Origin: Microvirga sp052114605
Lineage (GTDB): Bacteria; Pseudomonadota; Alphaproteobacteria; Rhizobiales; Beijerinckiaceae
NCBI RefSeq assembly: GCF_052114605.1
Contig: NZ_JBFRFB010000002.1
Location: 442,536-506,535, forward strand
Direction: 5' to 3'
DNA: 64,000 nucleotides
The notes below the pieces were generated by a model, which was not told the origin of the DNA, ran no database searches, and saw only the letters and a list, made by a program, of their open reading frames with translations. How positions within the stretch are numbered: position 1 is the stretch's first letter; each line of letters begins with the position of its first letter. Positions 8,462 to 15,269 of the stretch are shown one piece after another. Position numbers and translations under genes: made by a program.

Positions 8462-9635
8462 GCTGAGTGCACAGGAAATTGGACGTCGGCTACGAATAGC
8501 ACGGGAGAACGCAGACATCCGGCAGGATGACGCCGCTCAGGTCATCGGCATGTCCCGTCCCACTCTGGTATCCATTGAGAAGGGTGTGCGCCGAGTGCGC
8601 ATTCAGGAAATCCAGACGCTCGCCCGCCACTACGGCGTATCGGTTAACTCGCTCCTCCGCCGAGAAGCTGTACATACCGATCTGATGCCTCGCTTCCGCA
8701 AATTGCGGGAAACCGAGGACGCGCACACCAATGAAGCCGTTCAATTATTTAACGACCTGATCAAAGCCGACGTCGAACTAGAGAACGTACTCGGCATCCA
8801 ACGGCGGCGAAATTATCCCCCGGAGTGCGGCATCAACGAGGGCGACGTTGTGGCCCTGGCCGAAAAGCATGCGATGGACTTGCGCGACTGGCTAGGTCTT
8901 GGCCCGGGATCGATTGCTGACATCTTCTCGCTCATTGATTTGGGTCTCGGCATTCGGTTGTATCAGCGCCGTCTTTCTTCCAATTCGAGGGTTGCCGGTC
9001 TTTTCACCTACGATGAAAGCGTCGGCGCTTGCATTCTTCTCAATGCCAACCATCCATTGCCGCGGCGCATCCAGTCCGCAGCGCATGAGCTCGGCCACTT
9101 CTATGGTACCCGTCAGACTCCGGAGGTGCTTGAAGACGATGAGAAATTCCTGTCACGCGATGAGCGTTATGCCAACGCTTTTGGCCGTGCATTCGTAACG
9201 CCAGCCGAGAGTTTCTCGGAAAGCTTCCGCCAACTGAAGGAAATCACCGGAAAAACGACTCGGCGTCTGATTATTCTCCTTGCCCAACAGTATAATATCT
9301 CGCGCCAAGCGTGCGCTCTCCGACTCGAGGAATTAGGCCTTGCCAAGAAGGGTACCTGGGCCTGGTTCGAAAACAACGGCGGCATCACCGATGAGCATGT
9401 CCGGGAGGTTCTCGGCGAAATGACGGATCGCCGCGATTTGGCAAAGAGCGACGCCGACCGACCTATCTCCCACCGCCTGAGCCTGATGGCGCATGCCGCC
9501 TGGAAGCGCGAGCTCATGTCGGAAGGACAATTGGGTGAGTTGCTGAGGGTGGGCCGAGTAGAGCTTCGTGGCATTATCGACCAGATTGAACTTGAGGAAA
9601 GGGAGACTGATGAGTCCCTCAAGCTCCCTGATTGA
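8445..9635 (+). CDS. XRE-family HTH plus ImmA/IrrE metallopeptidase
   Basis: 396 residues. The N-terminus is a Cro/CI-type helix-turn-helix (about 11-65, with VIGMSRPTLVSIEKG). The middle is an ImmA/IrrE zinc peptidase domain with HELGH (214-218) and the downstream ERYANAFGRAF helix that supplies the third ligand. A roughly 150-residue tail follows. Fusions of this kind act as repressors or antitoxins whose peptidase senses a signal and cleaves a regulator. Start at 8445 chosen over 8433 because GGAGGG lies 4 nt before it. It overlaps the QueC-like gene by 17 nt and the PIN gene by 26 nt, so all four genes are probably co-translated. It may control the operon. Confidence 0.88.
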   Translation: MADLNELSAQEIGRRLRIARENADIRQDDAAQVIGMSRPTLVSIEKGVRRVRIQEIQTLARHYGVSVNSLLRREAVHTDLMPRFRKLRETEDAHTNEAVQLFNDLIKADVELENVLGIQRRRNYPPECGINEGDVVALAEKHAMDLRDWLGLGPGSIADIFSLIDLGLGIRLYQRRLSSNSRVAGLFTYDESVGACILLNANHPLPRRIQSAAHELGHFYGTRQTPEVLEDDEKFLSRDERYANAFGRAFVTPAESFSESFRQLKEITGKTTRRLIILLAQQYNISRQACALRLEELGLAKKGTWAWFENNGGITDEHVREVLGEMTDRRDLAKSDADRPISHRLSLMAHAAWKRELMSEGQLGELLRVGRVELRGIIDQIELEERETDESLKLPD

Positions 9636-10260
9636 TTTCGCGGATCCGCTGGTTCTCGACACGAGTGTTCTCATCAACCTTCACGCTTGCAAATATGGCG
9701 AGCGCATCCTTACGGCCATCCCAAACGATATTGTCGTGCCGGAAATCGTGGTGGGAGAACTGGAGCACGAGACCAGCCGCAGGAACGGTGAAAACAGCTT
9801 TCTGCATGGCCTTGTGGCGGATGGAATCGTGACGCTCGCCAACTTGACCGACGCGGAGTACGAGATATTCCATGAACTCACGTCCGCCTCGACTTCGCTG
9901 GACGACGGCGAGGCCGCGACGATCGCAGTAGCCGCCTCTAGGTATCTCCTGCCGGTTATTGATGAGCGAAAGGGGCGTACCCGCGCCGGCATCCTAATGA
10001 AAGCGCGAGCGCCTGGCTGGTCGTTAGACCTCTTTCGTCATCCGGCGGCCATCGCCGACCTCGGCGATCAACCTGCCATCGAAGCGCTGTATCTCGCCCT
10101 TCGCGACGGCCGTATGCGAGTCCCATCCGAGAGAGCGGACGGCGTCATCGCGCTCATTGGCATGGAGCGTTCACGCGATTGTACGTGCCTTCCCGGATAT
10201 CAAGAACGATTCAATCTGGCACTAGGTGTCCTGGGCATTCTTGAAATGCCGTCGATTTAG
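9610..10260 (+). CDS. PIN-domain ribonuclease (toxin-like)
   Basis: 216 residues. The PIN fold is supported by VLDTSVLINL (Asp17), VVGELEHE (Glu50), LDDGEAATIAVA (Asp98 and Asp99) and PVIDERKGR (Asp118), the usual acidic metal-binding set of PIN endoribonucleases. About 70 further residues after the core are unassigned. The ATG at 9610 follows AAAGGGAG and overlaps the HTH/ImmA gene by 26 nt. PIN proteins paired with an HTH/peptidase protein are usually toxin and antitoxin. In this operon it is the likely effector that cuts RNA when the system is triggered (inference). Confidence 0.87.
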   Translation: MSPSSSLIDFADPLVLDTSVLINLHACKYGERILTAIPNDIVVPEIVVGELEHETSRRNGENSFLHGLVADGIVTLANLTDAEYEIFHELTSASTSLDDGEAATIAVAASRYLLPVIDERKGRTRAGILMKARAPGWSLDLFRHPAAIADLGDQPAIEALYLALRDGRMRVPSERADGVIALIGMERSRDCTCLPGYQERFNLALGVLGILEMPSI

Positions 10261-10271
10261 AGTTATCCAAA

Positions 10272-11189
10272 TTGAGTAGAAGCGTGCTGTTGTACTCGCC
10301 AGGTAGCGCGGTATCGACGCGACTAATTTGGGACACTCATGTCAGCATTGCCGCCGGGGCCGACAACGATGAGATCGCACTTCACCCCAAGACCCGACGC
10401 ACGATCATCGCCGAACTATATGCGGCGGAGACAGGATCCGCCACGACTGCTGAGGGCGATCGATTCAAAGTTCCTGATGTTTTATGCCCGATCTGCAAGG
10501 ACGAAGTCTACCTGATCGCTAAATCAAGCCTTCGAGCTGCGCATTTCAGGCATTATGATCGCAGCACTTGCCCAACGAAGGCTCGTGCTGGAGACCCGTA
10601 TTTGGATCTGGAAACTCAACACCTGGACCTGAAGGCAGGAGAGCGTATAAAGGCATCATTCAGACAGAATTGGGCAAGGAATTTTAAGGCCATCGGCGAA
10701 ATGGTTCCTTACTTCTCACCGGAGGAGTTCATTATGCTGATCAAACTCGCAGGCAGATATCGTATCTGGGCGCGGATCGGATTACGAGAGATCTATCTCC
10801 CCAGCCTTTTCGTTCTTCTGGCCGACTTCCCGCCATGGACCGGCACGAGACGAAATGGTCAGTATGCACGCAAGTTTTGGTTCCGTTTCTGGTTCGATAG
10901 CAACATCCGCAACGTCGAGGACCTATGGATCGAGCAGCGTCAGAGGCTGATCCTATACAGAGCATCGTTCGATCCACCTTCGCGGCCCAATGGGCGCCCG
11001 GCCTATGAAGATCTCAAGGTCCAGAAACAGATCCCTATTGTTCTTGATTTCCTGACAGCTCAAGAACAACCGCTTCCTGTAAAGCTGAAATTTGCCGTAA
11101 GAGGATGGAGTGTCGATGCTTCTATCTCACTATACATCACGATCTGGCTTGGAAGGCATTGCTCGCACAGGGACGCTGTGGGCCACTAA
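10272..11189 (+). CDS. CoiA-like zinc-finger protein (uncertain start and end)
   Basis: Up to 305 residues, starting 11 bp after the PIN gene. The visible feature is a treble-clef-like zinc site, CPIC (72-75) followed by HFRHYD (His91, His94) and Cys100, resembling the N-terminal zinc region of competence protein CoiA and related nuclease-associated proteins. No PD-(D/E)xK motif was identified with confidence. No ATG occurs near the front: a TTG at 10272 and a GTG at 10284 are the candidates, and neither has a good ribosome binding site. The last 74 nt overlap the DUF2971 gene in another frame, so the C-terminus may be altered. Function unknown. Confidence 0.55.
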   Translation: MSRSVLLYSPGSAVSTRLIWDTHVSIAAGADNDEIALHPKTRRTIIAELYAAETGSATTAEGDRFKVPDVLCPICKDEVYLIAKSSLRAAHFRHYDRSTCPTKARAGDPYLDLETQHLDLKAGERIKASFRQNWARNFKAIGEMVPYFSPEEFIMLIKLAGRYRIWARIGLREIYLPSLFVLLADFPPWTGTRRNGQYARKFWFRFWFDSNIRNVEDLWIEQRQRLILYRASFDPPSRPNGRPAYEDLKVQKQIPIVLDFLTAQEQPLPVKLKFAVRGWSVDASISLYITIWLGRHCSHRDAVGH

Positions 11190-12018
11190 TTTCTTAATGG
11201 TTAACGACAAGTCTGAGTACTTCTACGCTTGGGGAGAAATTCAAAAGGCTGCATTCAAGTATGCCCTAGAGCGTCTGCCGATGGATCTCATCCGGCCCGA
11301 CAATGACGTCGACGCGACAACCAAGGTCATCTTAGAGCAGATGCGGGATCAGCTGACGTCAACCGACGGCTATGGTCATCTTTTCGTTACGTCGTTTGCC
11401 TTTGCGAAGACTGCGGACCAGGAGAAAAACGGCATTTTGACATTGTGGGACCGGTACACCAAGCTAAAAGGCTACTGCCTCCAATTTGAAAAGGCCGACG
11501 TCGAGCACATGGTGCGCCTCGACTCGATGAGTCGTAACTACGCTTGGGTAGCACTTTCGCCAGTGATATACGGTGTTGATCAAGATACATTCACCTTCCG
11601 CGAGCTCGCGAGGCAAGTCGGTGAACAGCAGCTTCTCCAGATTGCGCGCCAAACTCGCGATGGTAGGATCCCCGTTCGATATGAAGATCATTGGGCTCCG
11701 AGCTATCTCGAACGAAAGCTCATGGACTACTGCGGCATTCACAAGCATCCGGGATTTGAAGACGAACGAGAGTTTCGCATCCAAGTGTATCCCCTTGAGC
11801 AGGCGGACGCTCGCGTATTCACGGGGATTGCGACTAGGAAGACCATTCATAAAGGACCTAATGGTAAGAAATATCTTGTTATGGGAGATAGCTGGCGCCC
11901 GTGCATCGAACCGAAACGTATCATCATCGGTCCCAAGGCGGATCCGAACATTGAGCTGCTTCTAAACCTGTTCAAGCATCGCCCTGCCGTGAGCGTCTGT
12001 GACATTCCCATCATATGA
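11116..12018 (+). CDS. DUF2971 family protein
   Basis: 300 residues. The N-terminus has the DUF2971 pattern: LSHYTSRSGLEGIARTG, then LWATN and a following ND. Next come LFVTSFAFAKTAD, a WDRYTK motif, and a C-terminal DEREFRI. These match a family common in phage-defence and accessory islands; its activity is not settled. The ATG at 11116 has GGAG 5 nt before it; a GTG at 11110 is possible. It is the last gene of the plus-strand cargo and converges on DUF3489, with a long hairpin in between. Confidence 0.8.
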   Translation: MLLSHYTSRSGLEGIARTGTLWATNFLMVNDKSEYFYAWGEIQKAAFKYALERLPMDLIRPDNDVDATTKVILEQMRDQLTSTDGYGHLFVTSFAFAKTADQEKNGILTLWDRYTKLKGYCLQFEKADVEHMVRLDSMSRNYAWVALSPVIYGVDQDTFTFRELARQVGEQQLLQIARQTRDGRIPVRYEDHWAPSYLERKLMDYCGIHKHPGFEDEREFRIQVYPLEQADARVFTGIATRKTIHKGPNGKKYLVMGDSWRPCIEPKRIIIGPKADPNIELLLNLFKHRPAVSVCDIPII

Positions 12019-12045
12019 TGAGTCTCTTGGCTGGATGTGATAAGC

Positions 12046-12089
12046 GTCTGGCGATGCGCGCGAGTTCCGACTCGAGCGCATCGCCAGAC
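12046..12089. repeat. 44-nt hairpin between convergent genes at right edge of cargo
   Basis: A perfect 14-bp outer stem (GTCTGGCGATGCGC and its complement) encloses a second 5-bp stem (CGAGT/ACTCG). It lies between the ends of DUF2971 (+) and DUF3489 (-), so a bidirectional terminator is the simplest reading. It also marks the cargo border missing from module B. Confidence 0.65.
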
Positions 12090-12110
12090 ACAATTGGAGC
12101 TTTCACCGTC

Positions 12111-12692
12111 TTACGCTGCGATGGATGCGGAAGATGTGTTCTCAGACAAATGATAGGCTGTCTTGCCGTCTTGGGTTTTGGCTTTGACGAGCGTATGCCC
12201 TTGTTTGCGCAAGCCGGTCAAAGCCGCTCGCGTGCTATGGGGAAGCCAGCCAGTGACGGACATCATATCGGCAATGGTCGCACCTTCCTCCCGTTGGAGA
12301 AGCGAAAGGACGATTGCCTTTTTAGAGCTTGCTCGTGGCATAATGTCAGTGGAACTTTCAGACATTGCTGGACGAGTGCTTTGGAGGTTTTCCTCAGACT
12401 GCGTTGCAAGTAGAACATCTCCATCAGCCATCTCTGGATCGACTCCGATTGCCTTCAATCCAGCTGACGTAATCTTGAGCCCGATGCGGTTCTCCAATTC
12501 ATCGATGCGATAGAAAAGCTGATCGAAGCTAATGACGACCTCCTCGACCAATTCATTCTTCAGCAGCTTCTCCGTCACGACCCGCAAAGCATTGCCCTTC
12601 AAATGCGTAACGTCGAGCAAACCATCTTGCCGCTGAGAAGCTCCTGAGAGGAGAAGCGTATGAGTACCGGTGAGTTTCAAAGCACGTGTCAT
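12111..12692 (-). CDS. DUF3489 family protein, module A
   Basis: 193 residues. The C-terminal DUF3489 winged-helix-like domain shows KKAIVLSLLQREEGAT followed by TGWLPHSTRAALTGLRKQGH and a DGKTAYHL ending. It probably binds DNA. Start at 12692 chosen because it aligns with the module B copy (MTR-LKLT start) and has GGAAGGA about 8 nt upstream; an upstream ATG at 12761 is not supported by the paralogue. In module B this gene is separated from DUF2924 by 2 bp; here 10.1 kb of cargo intervenes. It is presumably a transcriptional or recombination accessory factor. Confidence 0.87.
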   Translation of the reverse strand: MTRALKLTGTHTLLLSGASQRQDGLLDVTHLKGNALRVVTEKLLKNELVEEVVISFDQLFYRIDELENRIGLKITSAGLKAIGVDPEMADGDVLLATQSEENLQSTRPAMSESSTDIMPRASSKKAIVLSLLQREEGATIADMMSVTGWLPHSTRAALTGLRKQGHTLVKAKTQDGKTAYHLSENTSSASIAA

Positions 12693-12791
12693 AAGGCAGA
12701 TCCTTCCAATCGACGGCACCAGCGCCGTCACTGCCTCGAGCCCGCGAGCAACAATCCTCACAGGCTATAATTACAAGAATGCTTAGTCGGA

Positions 12792-13025
12792 TTACCGCGT
12801 TCTTATCGGTCGCTCCAATGTCAGTCGGCTCATCAGGCATATGCATCTATGGAGAGTTTCGGTCTCGCTCAGCATTTCATCGAGGTCCATAGCGATGCGC
12901 ACCGCCTCGCCCTCGCTTCCTCCTTCAGCGCACGCAACGGCCGCTTTTGCGACGGCCGCCGCGTCCGTCAGCCGGATGCTGATCTCGCGTAAACAATGAG
13001 TAATAGTCAGTTCGGATAATTTCAT
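12792..13025 (-). CDS. Small helical protein upstream of DUF3489, module A
   Basis: 77 residues, helical and acidic, with no known family that I recognise. It is the counterpart of the 81-residue protein at 52165-52410: both begin with a short LTIT segment, then show an AAAVAKAAVACAEGG-type helix, GEAVRIAMDLD-like residues and an LSET(E/Q)TL stretch. The conserved position in both modules, first in the recombinase operon, argues that it is a real gene. Function unknown. Confidence 0.7.
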   Translation of the reverse strand: MKLSELTITHCLREISIRLTDAAAVAKAAVACAEGGSEGEAVRIAMDLDEMLSETETLHRCICLMSRLTLERPIRTR

Positions 13026-13053
13026 TTGTGCACCTCACGTTAAATCGTGGGCA

Positions 13054-13144
13054 CCATGAATGCGTGGTGTGAGGCACAAGTCGAATGGAATGAGAGCAAG
13101 AAGAGTGCTTTGTCGGCCGCCTTCTTGTCCTGATATGATCGGGA
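13054..13144 (-). promoter_or_regulatory. Conserved leader of recombinase operon, module A
   Basis: A 91-nt stretch between xre and the small protein gene aligns almost without gaps to 52436-52526 in module B, at roughly three quarters identity by eye. On the minus strand both carry TTCTTGCTCTCATTCC and a TCAGGACA-like segment. It may be a promoter/operator, a structured leader, or a very short coding region that lacks an obvious start. Confidence 0.45.
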
Positions 13145-13151
13145 GGCAGAG

Positions 13152-13397
13152 TTACTTCTTCGGTGTTTTTAAAAGTAAATCGATCAGCTCATGCGGATCG
13201 AAGCCCATGATCTCTGCCAGATCAAGCATCTCAACGACGTCAACACGCCGCTGGCCGTTCTCAATGTTTGTCATGAATGGTTGGTGCCGACCAAGCTTTT
13301 GGGCGACCTGTGCTTGATGAAGGTCAGCCTTATCCCGGTACTCGGCAAGGAGTTCTGCTAGACGCTGATGGCGGCGGGAGCGGAAGGATGACGGCAT
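13152..13397 (-). CDS. Xre-family regulator, module A
   Basis: 81 residues, a single Cro/CI helix-turn-helix: VAQKLGRHQPFMTNIENGQRR is the recognition region, followed by VDVVEMLDLAEIMGFDP. The module B copy at 52540-52785 has the same length and most of the same residues. Start at 13397 follows that copy; the longer frame to 13502 runs into the operator region and is not supported. It is divergent from the nuclease gene and probably represses both directions through the palindrome at 13462-13476. Confidence 0.88.
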   Translation of the reverse strand: MPSSFRSRRHQRLAELLAEYRDKADLHQAQVAQKLGRHQPFMTNIENGQRRVDVVEMLDLAEIMGFDPHELIDLLLKTPKK

Positions 13398-13449
13398 AAA
13401 GGACCGGAACAAAGAGGGACCGGTCTGTTGGGTATGCGCATCATTGCCG

Positions 13450-13495
13450 TATACAAAAAATAAATATCCGAAATTTAGATATATAGCTGGACTAT
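13450..13495. promoter_or_regulatory. Conserved Xre operator/promoter region, module A
   Basis: A 46-nt AT-rich block aligns without gaps to 52837-52882 in module B. Its core, 13462-13476, is AAATAT-CCG-AAATTT, one mismatch from a perfect palindrome; the module B core is perfect. Its position between the divergent xre and nuclease genes fits an operator. Confidence 0.65.
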
Positions 13496-13550
13496 CAGCC
13501 ACCCCGAAGTGATGTGTCCGCCGGCCCCTGGGCTCAAGGAGATCATCACG

Positions 13551-14489
13551 ATGGACACGCCTACCCTAACCCCCATCACCCCGACGACCGCCCGCTATAT
13601 CAAGCTGGGGAGGAAGGATGCCTGGGCCGAGCATTGCCTGACCCACGGAGAACTCCACTTCGGCCATCCTGATGAACCGCATGAGCTCTGCCTCTCCGGC
13701 AATTGGGACGGCGCTGAGCGCTACCTCCGGGAAACCCTTAAGGGACCTCAGGGAGTAGCCACCGGCAGCCTGCGGGAATTGCGGGACTTCTATATGTTGG
13801 GCCCGGATTGCCTCTGGATCACCTTTTTCAAGTCGACCCTCTGGTGGACCTTCGCCGAGGAGGAGGTGTTCGACCTGCGCGATGGCGAGGGCCAGTACGG
13901 CTGCGTCATGCGTAAAGCGCGAGGCTGGCAGTCCACCAGCATTCTCGGCCAACCTTTACGTGTCGACCGCCTGAGCACCCGTCTGACCAAGGTCGCCGCT
14001 TACCAGAAGACGATTTGCAAGATCGAAGATGTCGATTACCTCCTGCGCAAGATCAACGGAACCACGGAACCAACCATCGCCAAGGCTGAGGCGGCTCTGG
14101 CCGAGACAATCGCCTTAGCCGGTGCGATGATCGAGCGCCTGCACTGGAGAGATTTTGAAACCCTGATCGGATTGATCTTCCAGCATTCGGGCTGGCGGCC
14201 GGTCTCGACGCTTGGCGGGAACATGCCGGATGCGGACCTGATCGTGGAGCAGCGGGCAACCGGCGAGCGGGCCATGGTTCAGGTCAAATCCGAGGCCGAT
14301 CAGGCAACGCTGGAAGACTACGAGACCCGGGCCACGGGCTACGATAGGCTCTTCTTCGCCTGCCATTCTCTGCGAGGGACCCTGACCGCGGCCGATCCCA
14401 GCCGAACCCATCTGTGGATCGGCCCTGATCTCGCTCGTCGGGCCGTCGATGCCGGTCTCCTCAACTGGCTGATGGACGCCTGCGGGTAG
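13551..14489 (+). CDS. Mrr-like restriction endonuclease domain protein
   Basis: 312 residues. The C-terminal third has the Mrr-type PD-(D/E)xK pattern: WRDFETLIGLIFQHSGW, then PDADLIVEQ and VQVKSEAD, i.e. the Asp and the Q-V-K core strands. The N-terminal 170 residues have no family that I recognise. The ATG at 13551 is preferred over 13509 because AAGGAG lies 9 nt before it. It is first in the plus-strand block of module A. Module B has a different PD-(D/E)xK protein in the same slot. It may cleave modified or foreign DNA, or process element DNA (inference). Confidence 0.75.
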   Translation: MDTPTLTPITPTTARYIKLGRKDAWAEHCLTHGELHFGHPDEPHELCLSGNWDGAERYLRETLKGPQGVATGSLRELRDFYMLGPDCLWITFFKSTLWWTFAEEEVFDLRDGEGQYGCVMRKARGWQSTSILGQPLRVDRLSTRLTKVAAYQKTICKIEDVDYLLRKINGTTEPTIAKAEAALAETIALAGAMIERLHWRDFETLIGLIFQHSGWRPVSTLGGNMPDADLIVEQRATGERAMVQVKSEADQATLEDYETRATGYDRLFFACHSLRGTLTAADPSRTHLWIGPDLARRAVDAGLLNWLMDACG

Positions 14490-14565
14490 CTCATTGCGGA
14501 AGGACTTCCGCACTCATATTTGTGACCTAATTGAACGTCCGTTCTTGATAGGCTACAGGGTTCTC

Positions 14566-15249
14566 ATGATGAACCCCAACCCCTTCTACAAGCGCGATCA
14601 GGTCGGACGGGCGATCGCTGCCATCACGAGACGCCAGCGGGACGACGGCGCGCCCGATCCGGGTCTTAAAGCGGACATGAAGCGTCTGCTCGATCTCGAT
14701 CGGGAGCTCGTGCCTGAGGAAGGCAGCGAAAACAATGCCCGTTACGCCTTCTATGATGGCCCGCCCCCAGGTCAGGGCGGCGAGATCGCCTATACGGCCT
14801 ACAATGCCTTTGCGCTTCTCATCGCCCTTCGTCTTCTCGATAGCGGCCTGAAGCAGAGCGCGGCCTTACGCTTCATGCGCGGCGTTCGCTCGGAATTGGA
14901 GGCGGAATTCAACAGGATTTCCAGGATTTCCCCTCAGCATATTCATCCAGGCCTGTCGGATTCAGACCTCAACAATCGTCTTGCCAGCGGCTATCTCACC
15001 GGCAGCGCCGACCGGATGAGCTTTCTCGTTCCCATCGCCAGCAACGATCCCCTACCCGCCTATGCACCCTCGGCGCCCGAGAATACCTATTTCGGCAATG
15101 TCTGTTCCAGCGTTCCGACCCTGCTTCAACGGCTCGAATATTTCAGCCATAAGGGCCGGGCCGCCGTCGTGATCGAACTTTTGAACGCTGCGCATCAACT
15201 GTGCTACCGGCTCGATCGTATCCCTGTCCGCAAGCGCGGACGTTCTTAA
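14566..15249 (+). CDS. Unknown protein paired with ParB-methyltransferase, module A
   Basis: 227 residues, soluble. It is related to the 224-residue protein at 56790-57464: both have an N-terminal KR(D/N)Q segment, an LKRLLDLDR-like motif, an RYAFY motif, a hydrophobic (Y/S)xxFAL segment and a C-terminal patch rich in Arg. No family name can be given. In both modules it lies directly upstream of the ParB-methyltransferase gene, which suggests a common function. The start is uncertain (ATGATG at 14566). Confidence 0.7.
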   Translation: MMNPNPFYKRDQVGRAIAAITRRQRDDGAPDPGLKADMKRLLDLDRELVPEEGSENNARYAFYDGPPPGQGGEIAYTAYNAFALLIALRLLDSGLKQSAALRFMRGVRSELEAEFNRISRISPQHIHPGLSDSDLNNRLASGYLTGSADRMSFLVPIASNDPLPAYAPSAPENTYFGNVCSSVPTLLQRLEYFSHKGRAAVVIELLNAAHQLCYRLDRIPVRKRGRS

Positions 15250-15269
15250 AACACCCTTTGGAGATCTTC

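Noticed and set aside
13054..13144. LexA (SOS) box in the recombinase leader
   Set aside because: GTTC-N-ATTC-like spacing occurs in module B but does not match the alphaproteobacterial GTTC-N7-GTTC consensus in both copies.
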